64,000 nt of DNA from Straminergon stramineum (GCA_963920665.1 OY987265.1:35779001-35843000); one strand, 5' to 3'. Counted from the first letter of the stretch, positions 12,169 to 25,055 are shown. The notes: generated from the letters alone by a model not told the origin. Program-made: numbers and translations.

Positions 12169-14751
12169 TTGAGATACTTCTTATTTAAAAAATGATACCC
12201 AAATGACAATATGTGATATTCTAAATGTTTGTTTGGGGGTTGTATAAATTAGATATAAAGTTAGTTTTTCAATTGAAATAAGTATTGAATTAGAAGTGTT
12301 GAAAGTTAAAAACACATTTGATGAAAATATATTTAACTTTATTTAAAAGATAGGTTTGCTTGACATAATTACATGTTCAACTAAACACTACAACCAAGAG
12401 TCAACTTTATTGGGTAATTGAGCCTTAATTTCCAAATTGTCTTTATTTAAGGTAGATTAAATATGTACTCATTAAGAAGTTGATTACACTTAAATTTCAT
12501 CATATCATTTTGTTGAAATTTGAAGCTAATCAATATTAATTCTAAATTTGTTATTATTGAATTTTTATTGAAAATATCAGTATTTTGATATCTAATTTGT
12601 ACACTTGAAATACTCATTTTAAAAAGAGGATCTAATAATTGCCTTTTAGATATTTTCAAAAATTTCTTAAACATTTATGAACATTAATAATACCTTATAA
12701 TTAGAAGCCATTTTTCCTAGCATGACTATATATTCATTAATTTAATTAAACCCTAAATGATTTAGAGATGTTTTGAAATTTGACTATTTGGATAAATCAA
12801 ATATTTATAGTTTTGCCTTTTCTCCACAACCATTCTACTTTTGTGAGTTTAACAAACTACCTTGGCTAATTTTAAGTGCATATAGGGGCTCATATGGGAC
12901 TTGCACGTGGACTTTGAGTTTTTACTTTAAAGTCTTAATTTATTGAGTTTTTTGCTCATTTATTGAAATTTCTAAATATTTTGTCATTCTTTTCATTTTC
13001 TTTCATTCTTTTTGGAAAATTCTAATATGATTTAGGGCATCATATGCTAGAATTTTTTTGAATTATTTTTTATACAAAGTTGCCCTATACCTACAATAGT
13101 AATTACAAAGTAATGTGGGCAATTTTATTAGTCTTTTTAATCTCAACATGAGTGAGTTAGGCAACTAGAAAAAATTTCTTCATATGAATTTTTTATTGAA
13201 ATTTTTTTCATGGAATTTCAACTAACTTTTAAAGCAACTCATCAACTTGCACAAGTTGAGACATAAGCATTTCTTTAGAAAAGTTTTGAAAGATGAATTG
13301 TGCAAGTATAAAATCATGACAAAATTAAGAATAACCCCCAAGTTTCAAGGTGAGCATCTTACAATTAGTGAGGTCTACTACTTTGAATTTTTACCATGGT
13401 ATACTTCAATGCCTTAGCTATATGATGTCTTGGTTGGAAATTTTTAAAAATCAAATTATAATATTATTTTGGTGCTTTTATCAAGACATAATTAAATACA
13501 AATTTCACCTCATAATTATACAAGTGCTCAATTGAGAGTTGGACACAAAATAGTGTGCTAAAAAGTTGGTTACATGACATGCTTTCCTTTAAAAATAATT
13601 TTTTTTTACTTTCCAATGACCTCTCAGAAAAAATGGAGAAGCCCCAAATGGAGTTCTAATCCTTTAGAGGTGAAAAACATCAACTCATTAGACCACATCA
13701 ACAAAATTCTAAAATATCTTATAAGGAATAAATCAATAATCATCAATAATTACATTTTCATACAAAAAGAACATGACCATGTGGCTTGGAGAAATTTGGT
13801 ATCTAAATTTATGATAATATTGTTTAGAAATTTCCGAATTTTTGTGACAATTCTTCTTTTAATAATTTATAACAAACTTAGAAGGTCTCACCTACGATAA
13901 GTTTGTCCAAAATTTTGTATAAACAACATATATATAAATTTTTTAATTGATGACATTTTGTATTCTTAATGTACCAAATGTCAAATTAAAGATACTATAA
14001 TTTTCAAAATCAATTCTTACAACAATAATGGTAATATGAGGGAACTAACCCTTCAAAAATACTAGACATAACTTTTCAAAAAAGCTAGCCCAAGGTCAAA
14101 ATATTAAAATTTTAAAAATCACCAACCAAAAATGCCAAACATGTCCCATACAAATACATGGATACATGGATGCACCTATATGTATATATGTGGATACATA
14201 TATACAAATATGAATACATCAAATATTAGCATTGTCCCATATCATTTGAAACTCCCAAACATGGTATAAATCAATACTTGAAGCATGCTCCAAAAAAAAG
14301 TTAAGCATTTCAGAAAATGCTTATATGTATATCAGGGATCCACCGATTATTCATCCTCGTACTCATATTCTCTATCATTTTCATTGTTCCTGTTAAAAGT
14401 CTTTTGGACCTGGTTGAACAAAAACAGCTCAAAATGTGTTCAGAATATCATACGACAATTTTTGCTGCTTCAACTCTAATTTATTCATTAATCAGTCTCA
14501 AGTGTCTTGGAGTGTCTTGTTTCACTTTGAAAAATATCAAAAATCATAAATGTCTCATAATATTTGCAAGTTTGCAATCATATATGTATCTAACTTATGG
14601 GTTTGGAAAAAATTCAAAATTTATAAATGAAAAAGAAAGAGTGATAGAGAGCTGACACATGGCACATACTGCACATGGTATTAATTAATTAGTTAACATA
14701 CGGAGATGAGTGCTTTGTGAACCAGAGAATACTATCCTATTCAGCTTGTGA
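12169..14751. other. AT-rich intergenic, no convincing gene
   Basis: Several short ORFs occur but none shows a domain, splice context or codon bias. A short TGTATATATG/ATACATATAT simple-repeat patch lies near 14150-14215. The final coding exon of the BI-1 gene may hide in here but I could not identify it. Confidence 0.4.
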
Positions 14752-17700
14752 TCACCACTTTACATCTTGGAACACCACAAACAGGAGGAAGTAAGTCTTA
14801 AGTTTGATGAGCAAGTCCATACTAACCAGAATGATAACGATCCGCACAAAAATGGCAACGAAATCGATAAAGAGGTCCAAAGCATGTTTGATGTAATCGT
14901 AATCACCAAGAGATGCTCTCTCAATGATCATTTGAGTATCAAACAACACGTAGCCCACAAACACAGCCAACCCAAGGTACAGCTGCACCAGATTCAACTC
15001 AAAATTTTCTTAGTCGACACAGCATGGCACGTAACATGGTATCTTACATTACAGTAGTAAGCAAGTCACAACATTCTCCGCGGTAAATGTCTAGCGAAGA
15101 ATATTCGAAAGTTTAACACTCTCTTAACCTTCAGCAAATAGAGACCACGTGAGAAGCTTGTGGTTCATACAAATTCAACACGGCCCGTTTCATAATCGGA
15201 ACGTTTGAAACCCAACAACGGGCATCTGACAGAATTCATATGTACAGTACAGTAAACTATGGTTCTCTCCAACTTTTTGAAGTTTCCACCAAAAGAAAAC
15301 ATGATACGGTAGGCATAATGATTGAAAATCAATCCTATGATTAAACTTCCAAAAGAAGTTATAAATCTTCATGAAATCAATTTCAAAACTTAGAAACTTC
15401 ATCAAAATATAATAGGTATTTATGGAAAGCAAATCTCATATAATAAAATGTTAGGTAGAAGATTGGGAAATCATTGATAATGCAAATATCATTAGTTCCC
15501 CTAAGAGTAATGTCTGAACACTAGAAACTTGTTGGACACATTATGCTCTATCCCACATAATTTTTTGGACTGTAGGAATCTTAATTTGGAATACCAATAC
15601 AAACATAACCCGATCAAGTATGCGGAAAAAGCTAATTAATCCGCTGAGAAGCACTGATGAGAATCACAAAATGGTCTCGTGGTCACTAAGGAGTTAATGA
15701 GGTTTTACGCATAAAGAATGAAATCGTATCCAAACCAAACAAAAGATGCCAAGTCTATCAAGTGTACCTCAAGATGGAACAGGAACCTTCCGCCACCCCA
15801 AAATATGGAGCCAAACTGCATCAACAGCATCATGCTGACGGCTGAAGACAAAATGCCTCCCCAAAACAGGTACTCTCGACGCTTGGCAAGCAAGGCGGCA
15901 CCAGTGAAGCAAGAAAATATTGCTGTAGAGCCGAGGAAAGCGACCGTAACAATACTGCCACAAACCACAAGCTATGAGCGAAAGGACGTCCTGTCTTTAG
16001 CATACAACATGGTGACATGGTCGAATAATATTGTTCACCAATTCTGGTGGAGTGTCTGTCTCCCACAAAAATAAGAACTTTGCTAGTGAGGTGCTAGTGA
16101 CAATAGTGACCACTTAAAATTTAAATCCCATGGAAATCATGAGGAGATATTCCATTATCTGGTGAGTTGTCACAAAATGCGGAAGGGAGGAAATCTTTGG
16201 GTCATACATTTAGAACTCTTTATGTCCCAGCCTGCAATCCAAAATAACCCATATACCACATGTGTTCAAAGTGTGACATATGAAAGTTTTCCGATATTAT
16301 ATATGTGCAAAAACACGACATATTCTAAGAGAATACCAGAATGTCATATTAGAGAGTGTGTTAATAAGGAGATTTGGGTGTAAAATGTTATAGTTCATAC
16401 CTGGAGTTGAATTTAAGGACCTGCCCTACAAGGGTCCCCACTGATGCTCCCTCGCAAAGGGCCGCAGCACTCAACAGCTGAAGTCTCTTAGACTGTACAC
16501 AACCATGACAGTTCAGAAATCCAAATATTTACCTCACCAGCAAAGATTTGAACAGAGAATCCGATAAAGGTTTCTTAAGATTAGAGAACCTTCACAATCC
16601 ATATTGAAATGCTGCTTGATATCTCGGTGCAAAAATTATTCCACGAAAATAACCCTATGTTTTGACTCGTGTTTTGACACATTAGAATAACACTAATTGC
16701 TCGAAACATACTGGAGGGTTATTTAGCTTTCATAACAATTCTACAGCCCATCTGACAGACGTCTTCAAAAAGTTGAACCAATTCTGATCCTATTCTGGTT
16801 CTTTCCAGTATCCTCTTACCGCAAACTTATCACCCCAGGAATACAAGCTGGCTCTCATTCAAAACTTCACGGCTTAAGCTAAAGAATGTTGACAGGCTGG
16901 GAAATCAAAAGTGGTGGAAATATTATTGCCACAAACCAGCATACCTCATTCTCGACCGTTACAGGCATGACTGCCAGCCATGTACTAGCCCCGAAAAACA
17001 AAAGTGAAGTAATGATGCCTCCAATGTTCCATACAGTGTGAATGTATACCCCCACGGCTGACAGGAGCGCAGTAGCAGTCAAAGTCGAGTATACCTGTCA
17101 CAAAAAACAGGGGGGAAATTGAGTGGCATTATATAGCAATTCCTTTTGATAGCACATATGGACACAAATCCGAGTTGCATAAACAAGAATCAAAACCACA
17201 TTAAATAAACCGCGACCTTAGAGTGGAAAAGAGAAAGAAACGGATTGAAATTCTTCAACCTCCAGGTAATATGGTAACCTAACCCATTTAAAGGCATCAT
17301 GAACTGGCAGCAATGATCAATTATATAACATCTATTTAAGACCCCACACACACAAGTAAACAAGGAGCACAGACGGCATAACATTGTTGAGCCGCATCGA
17401 AGACCATGGGAAGAAAACATGTGGAGGCTTATGTGGAGCCATAAGAATTATAGAGAGGATGGTGGAACAATCAACTGGTTAGAGAATGAAGGAGAACTTG
17501 TAGGAAGCCGAAAAACATCTCCTTTTACAAAATAAGTATATTTGAGCACAAAATCGATTCCTTCAGAGGATAGGTCATTCAAAAATGTTTTAGAAAAATT
17601 TATCTTCCCCACCGCAGTTGCAGACAAAAACTTTAAAATTGTGGAATTTTTGGGGTCAATTGCTGTGAAGGAGGTAGCGATTCCGAGTCCTGTTGCTCCA

Positions 17701-17883
17701 ATTCGGTCTACAGAGTAAGAAAACACAAACACCGGTACAGAAATCATCCGCATTGTAACCAACAAAAACCCTCACCTTACACAAATGATGCTGCACTGGC
17801 GTGGTAATGGCATCAAAATTCTTCAGCAAATTGTAATTCCAATGCGCCCCACGCCCCTCGAAGAACGACGCTGCATAATCCAT
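14752..17883 (-). CDS. BI-1: BAX inhibitor-1 (BI-1, TMBIM family)
   Basis: BI-1 is a multi-pass ER-membrane cell-death suppressor and calcium-leak modulator. Exons: 17776-17883 ([23 protein letters not shown]), 16945-17094 ([18 protein letters not shown]), 16401-16492 ([18 protein letters not shown]), 15768-15954 ([34 protein letters not shown]) and 14827-14982 ([35 protein letters not shown]). All junctions are GT-AG with matching phases. The order SLKNF..., HxxWNIGG, EGASVG, ARRREYL and DTQxIIE is diagnostic of plant BI-1. These exons give 231 residues against about 247 in Arabidopsis. The last exon either reads on through donor-like GTTAGT to a TGA at 14752 (tail LLIKLKTYF...) or is spliced to a short Lys-rich exon I did not find. 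Confidence 0.93.
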
Positions 17884-18573
17884 CGCTCGCCCCTGCCAAC
17901 GCTCTTCACCAACAATCCAGCAATGCAAACCACAATTATTTCCCTTCAAAATTTCGCCTGGACTCCCCCCAAAACCACACATGCCGCTTCAAATGGGTCC
18001 AAACAAGGGCGTTCTCATCCGGGTTCCCTGTCCCTTCCGAGGTTCCCATCTAAATCCACAACAAAATAACTTACATGAAGCACCAAATCAGCGAAATTAT
18101 TGTGATTGTGATCACATAGATTCTCAACATCCAATGACTGCAGGGAATCTCAACGTCTTGCATGGGTTTGCAGACCAAAAGAAGCTTTCATAGCAACAGT
18201 TAATAAAGCACTCCAGAGAGTAAATACTGTAAACTCTTCCAAATCGTTCGCCTCCAATTCGTGTCGAATACATATTCTCAAATTCACAATAGACAGAAAT
18301 TGAAACGTGAGAGGTGCACCCACAACACAACACAATCTCAAGAAGACCCGTGAAGCCTCCACAGTTCTACCCAATTTGCAAATACATTCAAGGAAAATTC
18401 CCAGAGGGTCAAAGACTAATTTGGTAATTGGAAAATATGAATTCCTAGCAACAGTTTTACTTCTTGTCTGGTTTTGGCCCATTGTACAGTACATCCATGC
18501 TCAATGTAGGAACATCAATCACTAAATGTTGGCCCACAATTCTGGACCACAGCAGAATCTACGATGGGTCATA

Positions 18574-19947
18574 CTAGCTTACATAGCTCGGTTCCTTCTC
18601 TTGCATGAGCTTTTCATGCTGGAACCTGGCATAGAACACCTCATCGGTAGGCTTCAACAAATCAGACAAAGCCAAAGAAAGGTTACGCTTCTGGAGGAAC
18701 AGGTACCTGGGTCTGATTCTATACTCAAGACTATACCCGAAGAATTGAGGAAAAGCTCGAAGGTCAGCTAACCCACGGCCCATGTCTTCCACCAAGTACC
18801 TGAACTTCGGTTGCAAATTCTTCTCAATGCTGTAATTGAAAATAGCTGGAAATCGGATGAGCGCTTGCACCGCTTCCTCCTTGGAAAGACCCAACCCTAC
18901 AAGAAACTCCATCTTTGGAATCAACCTGTTCTCTACGCTGGAAGCCAACAGAGTTGCATTGTTGGATACCACAACTGACATGTGCTTAAACCCCAGGGCT
19001 TGCAAGAACCGCAGGGTAGGCCGCAGCTGATTCTCTACACTTGCAGTCAACATGCGTGCACACCTGTTGATCACTTTCCCTATGTCTTTTTCCTGCAACC
19101 CCACTTCTGTGAGCAGAAACGTCACCACCGGCAGAAAATTGGCCTCCACGCTGTGTCCCAACAAGAAAGGGTTGTTGTTCAAAATCTTCACCACGTCTCT
19201 CCTGCGCAGCTTGTTGAACTCCAGAAACTTCACCACCGCGCGGATATTCTCCACAGGGCAGGTGCCGAGCGAAGGGTACTTGGCCATCATCTTACTGGAA
19301 TCCAAACCCAAGCTCTCCAGAAACAGAATGACGTCCTGGAGATGTTGAGAAGCTCGAAAATTTCGATTGGGATCATGCTCCTCGTCAATAGGGTTTCGTA
19401 CACCTTCCACAACTAATCGCCACCTGATCATATCAGGCCTGGAGTAAAAACTACGCTGCTTGTTCTGACCATGCCTGGGGGATCTCGAAGTTGTACAAGC
19501 CTCCTCATCACTATCCCCAAGGAAACTCCCTTCTGAAGTTGACGACCTTTCCACATTGTCTTGCACATTCTCTCGAAATGTTCTACTATGAACCTCTTTT
19601 GAAGGTTCTTCTACTGAGGGTGGAGAACTTTTTGCTGTCACATTTTCCCATCCAGGAAGCTCCTCAGTCACCAGAAAAGATGGATCCACTCGCCAGCAGG
19701 AAGCCTCGACGACAGGCTCAGCGTCGATGACACCGGATTGACTTCGAGGATTGCAGCCTGTGCGCACAGTTGTTGAATTGCTTGTGCTAGAAGAGGCCGA
19801 ACTGCGAACACGCACCTGTTTTATGGGAGGCAGGATCGACTGACTACCTGTGGGCTCGACCGTGCATGCTCCGGGCACTGTCGCTACTTGATTCAGATAC
19901 AAACCTGAATGAGGCATAGTGCTGAGATGCGTCCACACCGTCACCAT
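18574..19947 (-). CDS. mTERF-family protein, probably plastid-targeted
   Basis: An intronless ORF of 457 residues. Mitochondrial transcription termination factor (mTERF) proteins bind organellar nucleic acid through stacked helical repeats. The first 200 residues or so are Ser/Thr-rich and low in complexity, fitting an organelle leader. From about residue 205 there is a run of mTERF repeats with the usual L/F..LG...K......P.LL signature: FLESLGLDSSKMM, FLEFNKLRRRDVVKIL, FLLTEVGLQEKDIGKVI, FLQALGFKHMSVVVSN, FLVGLGLSKEEAVQAL, ending PQFFGYSLEYRIRPRYLFL and LSDLLKPTDEVFYARF. That C-terminus is characteristic of the plastid-type land-plant subfamily. The ATG at 19947 has an in-frame TGA 9 bases upstream, so the start is well bounded. 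Confidence 0.9.
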   Translation of the reverse strand: MVTVWTHLSTMPHSGLYLNQVATVPGACTVEPTGSQSILPPIKQVRVRSSASSSTSNSTTVRTGCNPRSQSGVIDAEPVVEASCWRVDPSFLVTEELPGWENVTAKSSPPSVEEPSKEVHSRTFRENVQDNVERSSTSEGSFLGDSDEEACTTSRSPRHGQNKQRSFYSRPDMIRWRLVVEGVRNPIDEEHDPNRNFRASQHLQDVILFLESLGLDSSKMMAKYPSLGTCPVENIRAVVKFLEFNKLRRRDVVKILNNNPFLLGHSVEANFLPVVTFLLTEVGLQEKDIGKVINRCARMLTASVENQLRPTLRFLQALGFKHMSVVVSNNATLLASSVENRLIPKMEFLVGLGLSKEEAVQALIRFPAIFNYSIEKNLQPKFRYLVEDMGRGLADLRAFPQFFGYSLEYRIRPRYLFLQKRNLSLALSDLLKPTDEVFYARFQHEKLMQEKEPSYVS

Positions 19948-20756
19948 GGACCGTCATGCCACTGTCCCGGGCATAACCCTAAACCGCCTCCTTAAAATCA
20001 ACCCCTCTGGCAGTCCGACTTTACAAAACCTTCGCAGTGGTTTACGGCCAACAACGAGTAAATTCTGTTGGAAATTGTGAAATGAAGGAAAAACTAGTCT
20101 CACGAGGTAAAGACAAGTTCTTGAGCGGTCATCAATCCTGTTCCAAGATCAGAAATCACATCAGTTTCAAGCATGCTGCATACTCAAGCCTTCACAAAAG
20201 AGCACACCCCGAAGTCTGGATTAAATGACAGTCGAAGATAAGGTCACCGGCATACGCAACCCTAAAACCCAGAGCATGGAATTTCATGAACCGGGGAACA
20301 TCGAATCTCACAATTAAAAAAAAACTTGTAACCACTGCCAACTCCAGATTCCCCCTTCTAACCCAAAAACTCTTATATCTATGATTTCATCGCAAAAATA
20401 ATTTAAAAATCTTCTCAAATCCCCTCCCAAAGCACATCATAGCATAGCATAAAACAGAAAACAATATCTATTCACATAATCCAGTACCAGCACAAGCACA
20501 TGTGATACCGAAAACGAAACCTTGAAAAAAAAATTCAAAATTTCAGTGAAAATTCAATCAAAAACGAGCACTAATCAAATTAGATATCTAAATTCACTAT
20601 TAGCAACATTCACCTCAGTAAACTTCGACTCTCTTAAAAAAGACCCATAACAACACGACGACAAACCTTCAGAGCTCCCACCTCGGAAAACCCGTAAGCA
20701 TCAACTAGTCCCTGAATCCCCAAACCCCGGGAGAGGTTAGAGGAACCGAGACATAC
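19948..20756. other. Intergenic/5' region upstream of mTERF
   Basis: No ORF or exon I can support. ACCCTAAACCG at 19977 and CAACCCTAAAACCC near 20260 are telo-box-like. This stretch may be an intron if the transit-peptide exon at 20757-21023 belongs to the mTERF transcript. Confidence 0.35.
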
Positions 20757-21023
20757 CCACGAGCTCCAGAAACGCAATTTGTGAATCCAGCAGTAGTCCA
20801 AATACTGTTTCGAAATGATAATTCAAAATGGTGTTGGGGAAAGAGAAGGGGCTACCAGAAGAGATGGAGCTGGAAGTCTGTGAAAATTGGGTTTGGCGAA
20901 TGGAGGAGTGCCAAAAGAGTTGCTGAAAGCTGTGATTGTTGTGAGGGGATTGTGAGAAGGGGGTACAGGAGGTGCTAGAGAGTTTGCAATTGGGATTACT
21001 GTGGAGTGAGAAAGCGTCGCCAT
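20757..21023 (-). CDS. Candidate first exon encoding a plastid transit peptide
   Basis: ATG at 21021-21023 opens MATLSHSTVIPIANSLAPP, a Ser/Thr/Pro-rich, acid-free stretch typical of a chloroplast transit peptide. It continues SNSFGTPPFAKPNFHR and APSLSPTPF, then meets TGA after a TTTT run. One T fewer would keep the frame open through ELSFRNSIWTTAG and TNCVSGARG up to donor GTATGT at 20756. I could not find the next exon. It may be a separate gene or an upstream exon of the mTERF transcript, which lies in the right direction. The apparent frameshift at a homopolymer may be a sequencing error. Confidence 0.45.
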
Positions 21024-21833
21024 GGCCGACCCTCGGCACTAAGTCCCGACGTTTTCTTGAAAACGCCGGGAACCCACAAGCTGCCCGCCACCCAAACCCT
21101 CCCACCCGGCCTTCAGACCCGCCCCCCAGTCCGGTTCTCAAACCAGGCGGCTCCTCCGAGGCCTCCTCTCATCGCCCCGTCGCCGTCGCCCTTCGTCCTG
21201 TCTTCATAAGTTAGTAATCCGAGGCCTTCTGCAGCGCACTTCCCATCATTCAGTGCGCTTCTCCTCATTCAGGTAATGCAATTGATTTTTTTTCAAATGA
21301 GGTCACAGCTCATGCTATTTATTTCTTGTAATTGGATTAGTGATTGCGAAGTTGGTAATTTTCAATAAACTGCTTAGTCTGCTTGCTATTTGGGTTTAGG
21401 GTTTTAGTCAGGGAATAAAACTGAATTTTTGATGAAGGATTAAGAACTAAACAAGCTCATCCTCCAAACAAGCAATTAATAGAGGTGAATTCGAGTGTTC
21501 TTAGCTTTTGGCAAAGGAATGAATGTATAAATTGTTTCAAATTGGAGGATTTATGTCATTTAGGGCTTAAATCCTAAATCTTGAAGTTGCATTCATGATT
21601 TTGGTTGTTCTATTGGTGTGAACTTAATCTTTAGGCATCGTGTAAGTTGTGGTTCTCTAATTCTTTGGGCTTGATGTATTGTTGTTTGAAAAGTTCAATC
21701 TTTATTAGTTTATGAAACTTTAGGTGTAGGGTTTTTCAAAGTATTGTGTTCTTTGTAGCATTTGGAATATTATCTATTAGTTTTCATAATACATGTGACA
21801 TTTCTATGATCTTCAAGGTTCATTCAAGGAATT
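21024..21833. other. Divergent intergenic region
   Basis: GC-rich at 21040-21260, AT-rich afterwards, with CATTCAG/GTAATG at about 21270 that could be a 5' UTR splice donor on the plus strand. No coding exon recognised. Confidence 0.35.
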
Positions 21834-22818
21834 ATGGCCCCAAAGAGGAAGGGGGTTTGGAAATAGGATGAAAGTGCCAAAGAAGCAAGAAGGGCTAGAA
21901 AAGAAAGTGAAAATGAGAAAAATGCGGAAGCAAATGCTAAGACAAGAACAGAAGACAATGTTCAATCCAAATGAGAGAGAGAGAGAGGGCATCCATTTCT
22001 CCCCCCATTGCCATGAGTAAGGAAGTGGAATCCTCTCCTCTAGTGAAGGCCATGGAGAATGGATTCTTTGATGACTTGAGAATGTTTTGTGTGAAAGATC
22101 ACAAATTCCTAGTTCCAACTCTATTGAATTCCTCCAATGTGTTTGTTTCATACATCATACATGCCTTGCAAGGATATTTCAATTCCATTAGGAATGATGC
22201 ATTGGCAAAAGCAAGAGTGGAAAGAGTACTCACCTACTTTGAAGGTAATTGTGCGTATCTTTATATTTTTCCTTCTTTAATGCATTATGTTTTAGGATTT
22301 GTTTAATGCAATGCCTATTGTTTTACATGTTCATATTCTATGGTTTGGTTTCTTGTTTTTGGCATACTTCTATTGTGAATTACTTTCATTTCATTCTCTA
22401 AGATTTTCTTTTCTTTTCAACATGAAATGTTGTAGATGATGATTGGGAGAAGTTTGAGTTTCAATGGGCAATCCATCTCATGCACCTACTTGAAGCTAAT
22501 GACTTCTACAATGGAAAAACTTTATGGGAGAATGAAAACACATGGAAAGAGGCTTAGAAGACTAAGCGCATGGGGAAGTGGAAACTTTTACATCCTCTTA
22601 AGACTAAAGAAATGCAAGATCAAATGCAAAAGAGAGCTATAGAGAACATGATTATTGAAGAAGAAGAAGAACCTCTAATAACAAAATAAGGAGGTACAAC
22701 TTCATCCACAAATCCAAGCACCAAGAAGGGCAAATCGAAGACAACACCCAAATCTCCAGACAAAGGAAAAAACAAAGGCAAAGGCAAGGGGAAGAGCAAA
22801 GGCAAGGGCAAGAAATAG
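21834..22818 (+). pseudogene. Decayed two-exon gene with Lys/Gly-rich tail, unknown family
   Basis: From ATG at 21834 the frame reads MAPKRKGVWK, TAG (21864), DESAKEARRARKESENEKN, TGA (21972). A frameshift leads to KEVESSPLVKAMENGFFDD and HALQGYFNSIRNDALAKARV ending at donor GAAG/GTAATTG near 22243. Exon 2 starts after TTGTAG at 22434 (DDDWEKFEFQWAIHLMHLLE), and meets TAG at 22555 and TAA at 22687. It then runs through a PSTKKGKSK / KGKGKGKSKGKGKK tail to its natural stop at 22816. Every internal stop is explained by C-to-T change in a CAG, CGA or CAA codon. I recognise no domain. The Lys/Gly tail resembles the KGKGKGKKK segment of the neighbouring ParB-methyltransferase gene, which may indicate shared ancestry or convergent low complexity. 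Confidence 0.6.
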
Positions 22819-24204
22819 GTGGTTCACATTTAAAAGAATATGTTTTCACTACTATAAAGTTTTTTCCTTGATGATGCATTCTAATTGTATCATTCATGCA
22901 TGTAGGAAGTTTCTTTGTTTCTATGTAGTTGCATAATATAAGTGAGGTGCTCCAATTAATATACAATTTTTTGGATGTATACATAGGAATTAGTATATTT
23001 TTTTTCCATTATGCATTCAATATTCAAGGAAGCATATAGTATATGTAATGTAAACATCAAAAACATTATAAGTGTATGTATAAGTTTGATATACGTGTGC
23101 AATGTTTTATTTACTTGTATACTATATGATGGTAGAGAATATATTCATAGAGGCAATGATTGTTCACTTAATTTAATAATTCTATTCCATTTGATACTAG
23201 CAATACTTGACACATTCATAATCCAATGTTTGTTGTTCAAGATTTAGAATTGATCTTCTCTTTCTATTATCATGTATACACCAACTTTGGAAGTACTTTC
23301 CAAAGGATACCACAACAAAACAATGTACTCAATTAATTGATGCATTAGGCTCTAGTCTCTACACTTCTATAACCATAATTCACCAAGAAAAATATCATGC
23401 AAATGGTCATCTCTAACTTTGCAATGAAATGGAAATTAAACCATTGATCATCAAAAATTTTAATATAACTTTGGAATTTCATTCTTTATTCATAATATAT
23501 AAGGTTTTTAAAAGAGCATACGAGAAGAAGCCTATGAAGTAGAAGAGTAACTCCTAAAATATAGATTAATTCTTTTCTGGTATTTTCAAGAACTACAATT
23601 TAAGACTTTTACATCAATATAATTTTATTGAAGGTAATAAACTATGTTAAGGTAAATCACACTTGAAAACTTGAAAAGAAACTTAAGCATAAAATACTTT
23701 TGGATTAGTGATGTGAAACTTATGGAGCATCTTGTTTTATAGGCAAATATAGAAACATTTTGGAAAAAACAACATATTGGATTATTTTTTTAACTCAATT
23801 TTTACTATTCTTTGAAACAAAAAACTCTAGTGGGGATAATTTGCTTCCTAGATCAACTTCACTATTGAGAGTAGCATGCTTCAATTCTATCTTAGAACTA
23901 TTAATGTTTTAGTTTTTCTATCCATCCTAATTGAGTGTTTTCTTTAATCTTGATTTAGTTTTTCCTTCAATTTTTAACTTGCTTCTCCTACAGGGTTGCT
24001 AGTAGGTGAGCCTATGAGCATGAGCCTGTGAGCCTGTGAGCTTGTGAGCAGGAAAAAAATAATTGAAAAAATTTGTGTATGGACCTATGACCGTGGTTTT
24101 TGTGCCATGTGCCATGTGGTTGATATAAGGTCAATTTAAGGGATTGGAGGCATGTATTTCGTCTTTTTGGTCTTTCTTTTTGGCAAAGACTAAATATTGT
24201 CAAT
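22819..24204. other. AT-rich region with fragments of the TTAA-element family
   Basis: No gene. A 9-bp-type degenerate repeat built from GAGCCTGTG lies at about 24004-24048. The stretch 23680-23900 resembles 24480-24720 (both contain TTTAACTCAATTTTTA and TTTTGAAA), suggesting an older, overlapping copy of the same repeat family. Confidence 0.4.
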
Positions 24205-25055
24205 TTAACCCCTACAAGACCAGCCTTGTATTCTTGGCAACATAACTTTTTTGGGTAGGTAGATGTAAGTAGTGATTTGACTTATTTAGGTTGAAATTTT
24301 TTTACAAGGTGTGGACAAGGAATATCTTCCATGCTTGCAAAATTTCATTTCATTTGAGTATACAAGTGAAAAGTTATGATGCAAAATGTTGCTTGTTTCT
24401 CAAGTTGGGCAGCTCGGGCAGATCTGAAAAAAATCAAATTTTTCCAAAAAAAAAATTTGAAATTGGTTTTCTAGATTCATATTTATAGGGAAAGCTTTGA
24501 ATTAGTCCATTTTGATTAATGAGATGAAAGTTATGAGGAATTTTATTTTGAGGGAAGTTATGGAATCTCTACTCTAAAATAAACTTTGAAGTCCTTTATT
24601 TAACTCAATTTTTAATACTTTTTGAAAAAATGAAAATTATAGGATAGTGATTGTTTATTACAACATTCCAACCATTGGGATTGTTGATTGGCATTTTTGA
24701 ATTCAATAATTAAATTTGTGACAATTTAGTATTTTGAATTATTCTCTACTTCTTTCTACTTACCATTTTTTGCCTATATGTTGTACAAGTCCAAATGATT
24801 CCAAAATTTTTAAGAACATTGCCAACTTGCCTTGAAGAATTAATCCAAAGATGCACCACCATTTGGTCACTTCAAATGCTAATATCTTGCAATTCACACG
24901 GTGGAAATTGATAAAAATTTTCAAAACAACTTAATACAAGATCGTATGGTTACATGTGTTCAAAAATGTTTATTGCGTAAATTTGGTACTTGTGCTAAAA
25001 TGGAAGTTTGGGGTTGTGGTTGGTGAAAACGGAGTCAAAGACCTTTAGGGGTTAA
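24205..25055. mobile_element. Non-autonomous TTAA-bounded element, copy B
   Basis: Starts TTAACCCCTACAAGACC and ends GGTCTTTAGGGGTTAA-type sequence (ACCTTTAGGGGTTAA), with TTAA at both outer edges. Same orientation and internally similar to copy A. It ends 135 bp from the stop codon of the ParB-methyltransferase gene. A further diverged fragment with CCTTGCAATCTACA lies near 43775, next to the second Mutator gene. Confidence 0.55.

Noticed and set aside
18574..19730. Plus-strand ORFs up to 144 residues within the mTERF locus
   Set aside because: They are antisense to a complete 457-residue mTERF frame.
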